Below, piece by piece: positions 46,416 through 54,462 of a stretch of 64,000 nucleotides of DNA (position 1 is its first letter; each line of letters opens with the position of its first letter). Position numbers and translations under genes: made by a program. This DNA is from Leptospira inadai serovar Lyme str. 10 (GTDB lineage: Bacteria; Spirochaetota; Leptospiria; Leptospirales; Leptospiraceae): NCBI RefSeq assembly GCF_000243675.2, contig NZ_AHMM02000025.1, positions 1-64,000 of the forward strand. Direction: 5' to 3'. The notes under the pieces were generated by a model. That model did no database searches. It saw only the letters and a program-made list of their open reading frames with translations, and was not told the DNA's origin.

Positions 46416-48089
46416 TTAGGAAGCGTATTGGTCCATTAGGGATTTTGCAATAACTCTAAGAGCCATTACTTCTTCGGCGCCTTCAAAGATCGAGAAGACT
46501 CGAGCATCCACGAAGTATCGGGAAACCGCATATTCTTCCGCATATCCCATTCCGCCGTGGATCTGCATCGCTTCTCTCGTTACCCATTCCGCCACTTTGG
46601 AAGCGTAAAACTTAATTAAAGTCGCTTCCATTTGCCCCTGATGCTGATCCAAAAGCTTTGCGACCGTGTTGGTATATTGACGGGACGCTTGAACGATCAT
46701 GGCCATGCGAGCGATCTTATATTTGGTCAGATTGTATTCGAAAATGGGTTTCTGAAATACGTGACGTTCCTGAGCATAACGTAATCCCGCTTCCAACGCC
46801 GCCTGCATGACTCCGTTAGCTCTCGCAGCCGTTTGGATGCGACCGCCCGCAAATCCTTCCATTTGGAAGTAAAAACCTTTTCCCCGTCCTGCCTCGCCTC
46901 CGATCAGGTTTTCTTCGGGGACGAAATAATCCTCGAAGGAAACTTCGAAGGAATGCATTCCGCGATAACCGATCGTTCCGATCGCTTTGCCACTAATGCG
47001 CCCGCCGCCGTCTTGTTTATAATCGAATTCGTGACCGTTAAAGCTGGGTTTTTCCGCGAGAAGTATGGAAAGACCTTTATGCTTTAATTCCGGATCGGTT
47101 TCGGTTCTTACGAGGATCAATAAAAGATTGGCATAGCCTGCGAACGTGCACCAGGTTTTCACTCCGTTAACCGACCAGCCGCCGTCCACTTTCTTAGCGA
47201 CAACGGAAACACCGGCTACGTCGGAGCCGTAATTCGGCTCGGTTACCATGATCCCGCCCATTTTTTCGCCCGCGGCGATCAACGGTAACCACTTCTCTTT
47301 TTGAGCGTCGGTTCCGCCTTTTAAAAGCGCCTTAGATAGAATTTCAGGACGAGTGATTAGGGAACCCGCGATACCGAGAGATCCTCGGGACAATTCCTCG
47401 GTTACGACCAGCATGGAAATATTATCCGGATGATCGTTAGGCTGTAGTCCGCCGTAATTTTCGGGAATACAAAGACCGAAACATCCCATGTCTCTAAGTC
47501 CCTGAATGATTTCTTCCGGAACGATATCGTCGTGGCGATGAACGTGTTCGGCCTTTGGAGCGACTACTTCTTCCGCGAATTGTTTGAAGGTTTGTCTGAA
47601 TAATTCATGATCCTCGCTCAGGCCGTAAGCACCGAAATGCCCGAGGGAAACGATTAGATCGGTGATATGATTATAATTCTCGATTGCGGTGGATTCTTCC
47701 AAGAATTTGTTCGTGCTATCGTCGAAAAGTTTTGCAATCAGTTCCTGGACGCTGATTCCATATTCGTTCGGACGAGCGCTAAGTTCGGAACGTATATGCG
47801 TTACGGTCTCTGCGGCAAACACGTATGCCATCAACCTTTCTAAATCCCCGGTGCCGAGGGATTCGTTCCACGCGTAATCGATGAAATTTTCCGCGATTCT
47901 TTGCTCGGAAGTCAACCAGGCGATTTGGTATTGAACGAGCTGGTTTTGATCCATTTTGGAAACGGAAACCTTCCCGTTGGAACTGCACTTAGCTGCGAGT
48001 GCTTTAGTAACCTGCTCGATGACGGCCGCGGAGCGTGCGAGAGCTTGTTTAGCCGTTGATGAATCCGTCGGAGATTTCGTAGCGATCAT
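46416..48089 (-). CDS. Acyl-CoA dehydrogenase
   Basis: 557 residues. N-terminal helical region (about 1-150), then GLCIPENYGGLQ, IMVTEPNYGSDVAGV, SVNGVKTWCTFAG and SFEDYFVPEENLIGG in the flavin domain, and the C-terminal domain with IHGGMGYAEEY and FSIFEGAEEVMALRVIA. All flavin and CoA-binding landmarks are present, including the Glu of the FEGAEE region. Longer than short-chain enzymes because of the N-terminal extension. Probably beta-oxidation, the main energy route in Leptospira. Confidence 0.88.
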   Translation of the reverse strand: MIATKSPTDSSTAKQALARSAAVIEQVTKALAAKCSSNGKVSVSKMDQNQLVQYQIAWLTSEQRIAENFIDYAWNESLGTGDLERLMAYVFAAETVTHIRSELSARPNEYGISVQELIAKLFDDSTNKFLEESTAIENYNHITDLIVSLGHFGAYGLSEDHELFRQTFKQFAEEVVAPKAEHVHRHDDIVPEEIIQGLRDMGCFGLCIPENYGGLQPNDHPDNISMLVVTEELSRGSLGIAGSLITRPEILSKALLKGGTDAQKEKWLPLIAAGEKMGGIMVTEPNYGSDVAGVSVVAKKVDGGWSVNGVKTWCTFAGYANLLLILVRTETDPELKHKGLSILLAEKPSFNGHEFDYKQDGGGRISGKAIGTIGYRGMHSFEVSFEDYFVPEENLIGGEAGRGKGFYFQMEGFAGGRIQTAARANGVMQAALEAGLRYAQERHVFQKPIFEYNLTKYKIARMAMIVQASRQYTNTVAKLLDQHQGQMEATLIKFYASKVAEWVTREAMQIHGGMGYAEEYAVSRYFVDARVFSIFEGAEEVMALRVIAKSLMDQYAS

Positions 48090-48264
48090 CTTTTCAACCT
48101 GCCAAAATATAGTAATTAGAGCTTGTATTTACTATAAAATGGAAAAGTTACGCTGTGTCATTTAAGTTTTTCCGACCTAGGCCCAAGGATAGGCTTAGAC
48201 CCTATAATGGGACAGAATCCTGGATACTCAGATACCGACAATTCGCTATTTCAGAGCGAAAAAT

Positions 48265-48528
48265 TCATCGACCCTCTTCTTGATTTTTTACAAGGGAGGC
48301 TCGGATTTTCAAGAGATTGTTTTTGATCTTCCGTCTCTGGTCCTCGGAAAGGCTGATCTCCGATCGCTCCGCGCGATCTAAAACAAGCGAGGCCTTCTCC
48401 ACGAATTCAACGGCGGCTTCGCTTACCGATTCCCGCTTCAGTTGCTTTTCTTTAAAATAGTTCAGCGCTTGTTGAACGGATTTTAATTGTTCGGTAACGG
48501 TATCTATCTCTTTTAAGTTCGAATTCAT
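48265..48528 (-). CDS. Small hypothetical coiled-coil protein
   Basis: 87 residues, long charged helices (residues 1-40 and 45-80) without Cys or membrane segments. Begins 12 bp after the mltG stop on the same strand, so it is probably translated from the mltG transcript. No recognised family. Conserved spacing rather than sequence supports it as a gene. Confidence 0.55.
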   Translation of the reverse strand: MNSNLKEIDTVTEQLKSVQQALNYFKEKQLKRESVSEAAVEFVEKASLVLDRAERSEISLSEDQRRKIKNNLLKIRASLVKNQEEGR

Positions 48529-48540
48529 TCTAGTTTCCCG

Positions 48541-49560
48541 CTATTCGTAAAGTACGTCGATGTATTTCTTTTTAGCTTCGGCATGCTCTTTAAAATTCTT
48601 GGAGAAGAAATGGTAGCCGTCCGGCTTTAACAGAAAAAATAAATATTCCGTCTCGGCAGGAACTAACGCAGCCTCTAAAGCCGGGAGACCGGGATTCGAG
48701 ATCGGACCGGGAGGGTATCCCTTATTCAGATACGTATTATAAGGAGAAACGATTTTGAGATCCTTTTCAAAAATTCTCGGATGCGGTTTATCGAATAGAT
48801 ACTGAATCGTCGCGCAAGATTCCAGGGGAATATCCTTTTTCATGCGATTCAAAAATACGCCGGCCATCAGCGGTCTTTCCTCGTTCTTCTTCGCTTCACG
48901 CTCCACGACGGAAGCAAGCACCACGATTTCATGAAGTTTTTTAGGATCGAGTTCCTTTGCCTTGGGAAGTTTATCCAATTTCGCAAAGAAACGTTTCAAC
49001 ATCATTCTTGCAATCTTCTCGACGGGATAATTTACCGGAACGCTATAGGTTTCGGGAAAGAGATAGCCTTCCGCAGTACTTGCAGGAATTTTAAATTCTC
49101 TTAACAACTCCGTTCTTGATGTCGCGTTCAGGAAATCCGCCCGAGTCTTGATTAAATTCTTTTTAACCAACAAGTCTCCGATTTGTCGGTTATTATATCC
49201 CTCCGGAACGGTAAAAGTGATCAGCTTGACCTTTCCTTCGGTAATGACCTGGAGGATTTTACGGGAATCCATCCCGTCGTTGATTTCATAAAGACCGGCT
49301 TTTATTTTATTCGCCGAGCGAGTGACCTTTATTAGAAATAGGAAATATTTCGAGGACTTTAACAGGCCGTTTTTGGCTAGTGTTGCGGTTACTTCGGTCG
49401 GAGAATCCCCGGGCTCTATACTTAGATCGATCTTTACCTGTCCGGATCCGGTGGCCCCACCCTTAATTTCGTCTGCGATAAAGAAAGCCGAAACCGAGAG
49501 TAGAATCAGACCGAAGACGATGGCTCCGAGTTTTAGGAGAATTTTATTCATGAAATTCAT
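48541..49560 (-). CDS. mltG: Endolytic murein transglycosylase MltG
   Basis: Terminates nascent peptidoglycan glycan strands in the periplasm. 339 residues: one N-terminal membrane helix (about 8-26), LysM-like domain (YEINDGMDSRKILQVITEG), then the YceG catalytic domain with EGYLFPETY, the catalytic Glu in LASVVEREAKKNEERPLMAG and FLNRMKKDIPLESCATIQY, and SPYNTYLNKGYPPGPISNPG. All conserved blocks are present. It lies 65 bp downstream of the hisI-like gene. Confidence 0.93.
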   Translation of the reverse strand: MNFMNKILLKLGAIVFGLILLSVSAFFIADEIKGGATGSGQVKIDLSIEPGDSPTEVTATLAKNGLLKSSKYFLFLIKVTRSANKIKAGLYEINDGMDSRKILQVITEGKVKLITFTVPEGYNNRQIGDLLVKKNLIKTRADFLNATSRTELLREFKIPASTAEGYLFPETYSVPVNYPVEKIARMMLKRFFAKLDKLPKAKELDPKKLHEIVVLASVVEREAKKNEERPLMAGVFLNRMKKDIPLESCATIQYLFDKPHPRIFEKDLKIVSPYNTYLNKGYPPGPISNPGLPALEAALVPAETEYLFFLLKPDGYHFFSKNFKEHAEAKKKYIDVLYE

Positions 49561-49625
49561 ATAGTACGGTCTCCGAAATTTCTATCGGCAAGTATTCGGT
49601 TTTTCGGAACCCTTCCTGTGCCGGT

Positions 49626-50183
49626 CTAAGCATTTTCCTTTCCCAAAAAAGGAACAGGCAATCTTGACAACTGCTGCCGGACCCGTTCCCTAAAAAAGCA
49701 GGAATAATAACCTTCGTGACAGGCGGCACCAACCTGATCCACTCGATATACGATAAAATCGCCATCTTCGGGTAGCAACACCTGTCTTACTTTTTGGATA
49801 TGACCGGATGTATCGCCTTTCTTCCAAAGGTTTTTTCTAGACCGACTATAATACGTTCCGAAACCGTCCGATCGTGTCAGGGCCAGACTTTCCGGACTCG
49901 AAAACGCCTGCATGAGAATATTACCGGCTTCATCCTGAGTTACGACTGGAATTAAACCGTTTACAAATATCGGGCGGGTCGAATCGTCCAGCGGGATGAG
50001 TTTTAGCTCGGAGAAAGTCGAGTGTAAAAAAAGAAGAGTATCCTCGTCGCAATCCACTAACTCCCGAGTCCCTTTCGGTAACCTCAAGCGAAGTTCGTTC
50101 AGATCTTCTTCCGCAATCCGTTCTAATCCGGACAGGACCCCGGGCTGAGCGGTAGCATAAAGTACGGTAACCATCGGATTCAT
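49626..50183 (-). CDS. hisI: HisI-like phosphoribosyl-AMP cyclohydrolase with unusual motif layout
   Basis: Would open the ring of PR-AMP in histidine synthesis. 185 residues, about 60-70 longer at the N-terminus than minimal HisI. The HisI core reads GLIPVVTQDEAGNILM, YYSRSRKNLWKKGDTSGH and VGAACHEGYYSCF with zinc Cys C155 and C162. Where the family has the metal motif DCDxD, this protein has PEDGD (138-142), losing one Asp and the third zinc Cys. A copy of the motif, VDCDED, occurs instead in the N-terminal extension (43-48). Function is therefore uncertain; start could also be ATG at residue 4. Confidence 0.65.
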   Translation of the reverse strand: MNPMVTVLYATAQPGVLSGLERIAEEDLNELRLRLPKGTRELVDCDEDTLLFLHSTFSELKLIPLDDSTRPIFVNGLIPVVTQDEAGNILMQAFSSPESLALTRSDGFGTYYSRSRKNLWKKGDTSGHIQKVRQVLLPEDGDFIVYRVDQVGAACHEGYYSCFFRERVRQQLSRLPVPFLGKENA

Positions 50184-50304
50184 CTTACATAAACTTGGAC
50201 CGGATTCGAGTTGTCAAGGTAGGAATGATTTTGATTCGAATCTCGAATCAGGTGATTTGTCCGAAAAAAGTTTGCCCCGAAGTACTCGGGGCAAACCGCA
50301 GTCC

Positions 50305-50658
50305 TTACGCCGCGTCTCGCTCCTTTCTATCTCCGAAGCTATCGAAACGAACTTCGTCCGCAATAATCTTAAGCCGAGACCGAGCTTGTCCTTCCTGGTT
50401 TTTCCAACGGTCTTGTTTCAAATGACCGACGACCGTTACCTTTTTCCCTTTTTTTAAATATTCTGAACAGTTCTCCGCCGTTCTTTCCCAAGCTTCCACG
50501 TCCAGATACGAAACTTCAGGCTCCTCACCTTCGATTTTCCTGAAATTGTGATTCACAGCCAAAGTGAAATGAACGACGGATTTACCGCTAGCGACTTTTT
50601 TTAACTCAGGGTCGGCGGTTAAGAAGCCGTCGACTACCGTGATGGATAGATTTTTCAT
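50305..50658 (-). CDS. ssb: Single-stranded DNA-binding protein
   Basis: 117 residues: the OB-fold is intact (LSITVVDGFLTADPELK, VVHFTLAVNHNFRK, SYLDVEAWERTAENCSEYLKKGKKVTVVGHLKQDRW). The acidic C-terminal tail of classical SSB (DDDIPF) is missing; the protein ends in DRKERDAA. It may be a short second SSB rather than the replication protein. The start at 50658 has good spacing from TTAGAGGGAAAAAATT. Monocistronic. Confidence 0.8.
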   Translation of the reverse strand: MKNLSITVVDGFLTADPELKKVASGKSVVHFTLAVNHNFRKIEGEEPEVSYLDVEAWERTAENCSEYLKKGKKVTVVGHLKQDRWKNQEGQARSRLKIIADEVRFDSFGDRKERDAA

Positions 50659-50783
50659 AATTTTTTCCCTCTAAGATTCGTGATTCACGGGTAAAAAAAG
50701 GGAAAGGCTGCGCGATTTTTTTTGCACTCAATCTAACGGAACGACATCCCGTAGGCGAAAACGGATTCACCTACGGGAAAATT

Positions 50784-51104
50784 TCAGAAATTGGATTCCA
50801 AGATGGAGATATAAGAACCCGGAATAAAATCTCCTTCCCAGATCCAAGAAGTTTCCCTAATAAATTCCTCTTCTTGCGGAAGAAAACTATTCACGGAGAA
50901 CCACCCGATCGAGATTCCTAGGAGAAGAATCGCCGCAGCAGCAAGCAAGCGCCTCCCGGAAAATACCCTCAGTTTGTCGGATTGGGATTCTTCCTGGTAT
51001 CTCAGGATCACGCAAGACGCAATACTCTTAGGCCAATTGGGATCGGATTTTCTCTTGAGAACTTCTTCCTTCATACTTAAATCATTTTTTATTATTCGCC
51101 CCAT
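50784..51104 (-). CDS. Putative anti-sigma factor, single-pass
   Basis: 106 residues. A soluble cytoplasmic half (1-45) is followed by one membrane helix (about 52-72: RRLLAAAAILLLGISIGWF) and a short external part. Its start overlaps the end of the ECF sigma gene by 13 bp, the usual arrangement for a cognate anti-sigma factor. No zinc motif (HxxxCxxC) is present. The role is inferred from position and topology. Confidence 0.55.
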   Translation of the reverse strand: MGRIIKNDLSMKEEVLKRKSDPNWPKSIASCVILRYQEESQSDKLRVFSGRRLLAAAAILLLGISIGWFSVNSFLPQEEEFIRETSWIWEGDFIPGSYISILESNF

Positions 51105-51643
51105 ATCGTTCCTCCTTCCCTCCTTTCTGAATTTTGCATCCTTCGCAACATTTCCTTACCACGGGCGGCTCTGGACTTAACGGTTCCTGCGGGAACTCCT
51201 AGAGCCTCGGCAATCTGTTTTTCGGAATATCCGGAGAGATAATATTGGAGAACGCTTCGATACGATTCGGGAAGTTGCAGGACCCAAATCTTAGCTTTCT
51301 CCCAAGTCGGCAAATCCGCGACCTCGTCGGAATTGTCGGATACGGTTTCTAATCTCCTATCTTCTACCGAGCGCTTACCTGCTTTTTCAGCTTTGGTTTC
51401 CTCTCGCCCTAAAATCTCATTCATTCGAATGGATTCGTTTCTAGCGATCGTATAGAGCCAGGTCGTAAGTTTGGAATCGCCACGAAACTGACCTTTCTGA
51501 AGCGCCTTGTAGGCTCTCAGATACGTTTCCTGAGCGACGTCATCTATCGCGTATGCGAATCGTTCGTACAAGTAGCGGGAGATCGCCGCTAAGACGATCT
51601 CCCGGGTATCTTCTACGAAGCGGGAAAATTCCTGTTCTCCCAT
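51092..51643 (-). CDS. ECF-type RNA polymerase sigma factor
   Basis: 183 residues. Region 2 is readable as YAIDDVAQETYLRAYKALQ and LTTWLYTIARNESIRM. Region 4 is LPESYRSVLQYYLSGYSEKQIAEALGVPAGTVKSRAARGKEML with the helix-turn-helix. The linker has Lys/Arg-rich and acidic stretches (KAEKAGKRSVEDRRLETVSDNSDEVADL). Between it and the Spy-like gene upstream only 29 bp remain, so an operon spy-sigma-anti-sigma is likely. The signal sensed is unknown; envelope stress is inferred. Confidence 0.88.
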   Translation of the reverse strand: MGEQEFSRFVEDTREIVLAAISRYLYERFAYAIDDVAQETYLRAYKALQKGQFRGDSKLTTWLYTIARNESIRMNEILGREETKAEKAGKRSVEDRRLETVSDNSDEVADLPTWEKAKIWVLQLPESYRSVLQYYLSGYSEKQIAEALGVPAGTVKSRAARGKEMLRRMQNSERREGGTIWGE

Positions 51644-51672
51644 TGAACCCTCCGAAAGAATCAGGTGTTCCC

Positions 51673-52125
51673 TTATTCTTTCTCTTTTTCGAATTTACTT
51701 TGGAACTTAATAATTAGATCCGCCAGCTTATTTCTCTGCTCCGGAGTCAGAATCGCATGAAATTCGACCGCTTTCTTGAGAAAAAATGCGCGAAATTCGC
51801 CCATTTTCTTTTCATTTTCTTGGCCGTACTTATTCCATTTGTCGACGTTCAGCTTATCTCCGCGTAATTCTTCGACGGCTTCCTTAGGTAGAAACGGACC
51901 TTCCTGAAGTTTTAATTCTTTGCGTTTAGCAAGCACATCTGCTTTGATTTTATCTAACGTTTCGGCTTGGGATTCGTTAAGATCCAATTCCGATTTCAAT
52001 TTCTTTACGACGAATTCGGCCCTTTTTTCGGGCGAACGCCATTTATGGTGACAACCCTGGGTCAAGACCGTAGCCAAGCCTAAGACCAGCAGAATCGTAG
52101 TTATTTTTGCAACTTTGCGAAACAT
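51673..52125 (-). CDS. Spy/CpxP-like periplasmic lipoprotein
   Basis: 150 residues. Signal peptide with lipobox LTQGC (Cys 25), then an all-helical domain with LDLNESQAETLDKI and AILTPEQRNKLADLI, the LTxxQ pair typical of Spy/CpxP/CnrX-type periplasmic sensors and chaperones. It precedes the ECF sigma gene, and in CnrX- and RsxA-like systems such proteins restrain the sigma pathway. Envelope stress or metals are plausible signals, by analogy only. Confidence 0.72.
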   Translation of the reverse strand: MFRKVAKITTILLVLGLATVLTQGCHHKWRSPEKRAEFVVKKLKSELDLNESQAETLDKIKADVLAKRKELKLQEGPFLPKEAVEELRGDKLNVDKWNKYGQENEKKMGEFRAFFLKKAVEFHAILTPEQRNKLADLIIKFQSKFEKEKE

Positions 52126-52185
52126 CAGTTCATCTCCTCGTTACGACTCTCTGACCGAAATCGGAAAGTCGGGTTCCCAAAAAAA

Positions 52186-52860
52186 TTAAACCGTGTCGAT
52201 GATAAGAATATCCTCGGGCGAGATTTCATATTTCGCGACGAGTTTTGCCACGATGTTGCTCAGCAGTTCGGAAGCATTTTTCTGATACTGAAACGCTTCC
52301 TCAAGTTCCAAAAAGAATTTTCGCGGCGTAGGCAGTTCTTTTAATACGAAACTTATCTCTTGTACGATTCTTTCCGCGGTCTTACCGTATGGGCATCCGA
52401 TTAAACGAACTCCGATCCCGTATCCTTCCCGAGAAATCTTTTGGATAGAAAACGGAAATTCCTTCTTATCGACTAAAGAGGTAGAGTTAATTCGAAGAGC
52501 GTTTAAAATTTTTTCGAGTAGCGAGCTCGGGTCGATCGGTTTTAAAAGATAGGCCGCCAATTGTCCACTCGAAGCCGCGCTCAACACGTTTTCTTTCTCG
52601 TTACTGGAAGTGAGAAAAATCACCGGCTTATTTCCGTTTTTTTCGGGCATGGTAGCGACGAGATTTACGCCCGACATGCGAGGCATCTGGTTATCAAGAA
52701 GAATCAGATCATAATCCTCTTTCCTAAGCTTCAATTCACCCGCAGCGCCGTCTACGACGTGGTCGACTTCGAAATTAAATCGCTCGAGATAATGAATCAG
52801 CAAGTCCGCAGAAGTTTCGTCGTCTTCCGCGAGCAGAACTTTATATGATCGATACGTCAT
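52186..52860 (-). CDS. Response regulator with uncharacterised C-terminal domain
   Basis: 224 residues. Receiver domain 1-125: acidic pair in LLAEDDETSAD, phosphoacceptor Asp in LILLDNQMPRMSG, Ser/Thr and Lys in FLTSSNEKEN and LLKPIDPSS. The C-terminal 95 residues (FSIQKISREGYGIGVRLIG onward) form a mixed alpha/beta domain I do not recognise; it lacks an obvious helix-turn-helix, GGDEF or phosphatase motif. No partner kinase is adjacent. A strong hairpin lies downstream of it at 52976-53018. Confidence 0.75.
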   Translation of the reverse strand: MTYRSYKVLLAEDDETSADLLIHYLERFNFEVDHVVDGAAGELKLRKEDYDLILLDNQMPRMSGVNLVATMPEKNGNKPVIFLTSSNEKENVLSAASSGQLAAYLLKPIDPSSLLEKILNALRINSTSLVDKKEFPFSIQKISREGYGIGVRLIGCPYGKTAERIVQEISFVLKELPTPRKFFLELEEAFQYQKNASELLSNIVAKLVAKYEISPEDILIIDTV

Positions 52861-52975
52861 AAAAAAGAATTCTCCCCTGCTTCTTATTTCGGCTACAAAT
52901 CGAGAGCGGTACAGGTTTCGTATCCCCGCACCAAGGATTTTGAACGGTTTATATCGGGATGTCGATAAAAAAAGG

Positions 52976-53018
52976 CCGGTCAGGGGGAAGCGGCTTAATG
53001 GTCCCCCGACCGGTTTTT
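52976..53018 (-). terminator. Strong hairpin terminator
   Basis: CCGGTCAGGGGG pairs with CCCCCGACCGG around a 15-base loop (one bulge), followed by TTTTT. It is placed just downstream of the response regulator and just after the stop of the PLC gene, and could serve either. Confidence 0.75.
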
Positions 53019-53053
53019 AATGAGGATGGATTCCGTTTGAGAATAAATCGGTC

Positions 53054-54334
53054 TTATCGACCTCTTTCCCAGTAACCTTCGCGATATTGGTCCGTTAGAT
53101 CGACCCAAACATCGGAGACTCCTTTGGAGCTTTTAGCTTCCTGCAGCTTTGTACTTTCATAAGGAGTCAGCGGCGCGGAGAACTGCCAGCCCCGGGAAGA
53201 GCAGGCGTTACGACCATTGCTCCAAATTCCGCTATCATCGGTGATCGTCCAGTTGCCGCTACCGTCCTTACAAGCGAAGCGGAAACCTGCGCTGCAATTA
53301 TTATCGTTCCAACGACCGTCGCTCCGAATTTGCGCGCAGTGTTCGTTATTATTATAGTTATTCGGTTCTCCTACGCCCCAGGACCAAAGTCCTAACTTCG
53401 CAAAATCCGGATTAAACTGATCGATACCGAATACGCTGACGCCGCAGGAAAGCATCTGAGGAATATTCGTATTTGTGAATGTACCGGTCTCCTTAGCGCC
53501 GTCGAAAATCCCGAAATAATTCGTACTATCGTTATAGATTCTGGTCATGGAAGAATCGTAGGTGCTACGGCTCCAATTGCAGTCCGGATATCCCCGGAAA
53601 TCCTTAGGATGGATACTGAAATCGCCGAAGAAAATTCTCTTAAAGTAGTTATTCCAAGCTCCGGAATAACAGCCGTTGCTCATTAGCAGAATCCTCCGGT
53701 TGGAAGCTACCAAGTCTTTCAATTTAGGCATATTGTCGGGAGAAGGTATTTCTCCGCAGGATCCGCTGCTATATTGGTGCAGGTACGGATCCAAATAACT
53801 TCTTACAATTCCTAAAAATTGATCGGCACGATTATCCAGATAATCCTCGAAATATAAAACCAAAACTTCGTTTCTATTTTGAGGTTGACTGATCCAGTTT
53901 TGGATTTCCGCCAAGCCGTTTCCGACGGGCCGATCGAATACGTTACATCCGATTCCGTTGGCCTGGGCATGACAAAGCAGAAAGTCCTTCGCAAAATGAG
54001 CACCCAGTACGTAGTGCACGTCCAACTCGATGAACCTTGCTCCTAGGCGGAGTTGATCGCCGATCGAATATTGTTGATTCGGAAAAGAATAGGAAAAGAA
54101 AGGGCCTGCATAGGCTTTACTATTATAAGAATTATGCGTTCCGTAAAAGAGGGCTTTATGAGCCGGTAGATTCGTTTCGATTTGGATCTGTCTTTGGATC
54201 GAAATCGCCTTCGCTTCCGGCGATTTTTCAAACAAGTCGATCGGATTCGGCAGAACGGCGCCTCTGCTTGCAAATAAGCTATTCCCGGCAGCCAGAAGTA
54301 GCGCTAGGGCCCAAAATATGGAAATTCTCTTCAT
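53054..54334 (-). CDS. Exported PLC-like phosphodiesterase with permuted C-type lectin-like module
   Basis: 426 residues. Signal peptide 1-22. Residues 55-310 form a PLC-X-type TIM barrel with the eukaryote-like calcium set: H67 and N68 in YGTHNSYN, E103 and D105 in FIELDVHY, H122 in LLCHAQ and E163 in LYFEDYL. Then a C-type lectin-like half with EPN (323-325), C333, WND (342-344), C347 and C355 comes first, and an N-terminal half with C378, WVDL (410-413) and EGYW (419-422) comes after it, at the very end. This is the reverse of the usual order. Probably a secreted lipid or glycan-active enzyme; substrate unknown. Confidence 0.82.
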   Translation of the reverse strand: MKRISIFWALALLLAAGNSLFASRGAVLPNPIDLFEKSPEAKAISIQRQIQIETNLPAHKALFYGTHNSYNSKAYAGPFFSYSFPNQQYSIGDQLRLGARFIELDVHYVLGAHFAKDFLLCHAQANGIGCNVFDRPVGNGLAEIQNWISQPQNRNEVLVLYFEDYLDNRADQFLGIVRSYLDPYLHQYSSGSCGEIPSPDNMPKLKDLVASNRRILLMSNGCYSGAWNNYFKRIFFGDFSIHPKDFRGYPDCNWSRSTYDSSMTRIYNDSTNYFGIFDGAKETGTFTNTNIPQMLSCGVSVFGIDQFNPDFAKLGLWSWGVGEPNNYNNNEHCAQIRSDGRWNDNNCSAGFRFACKDGSGNWTITDDSGIWSNGRNACSSRGWQFSAPLTPYESTKLQEAKSSKGVSDVWVDLTDQYREGYWERGR

Positions 54335-54462
54335 CTAATTTCACCTAAATTTTTGGCCTATTCTATGGATCTACCCGAGTTTCCTCCCAATTGTTACTTA
54401 TATCAGACTTATATTCCGGAGTTTTTTATTTATAACGATCGCTATAAATTTAAGACCTTCTC

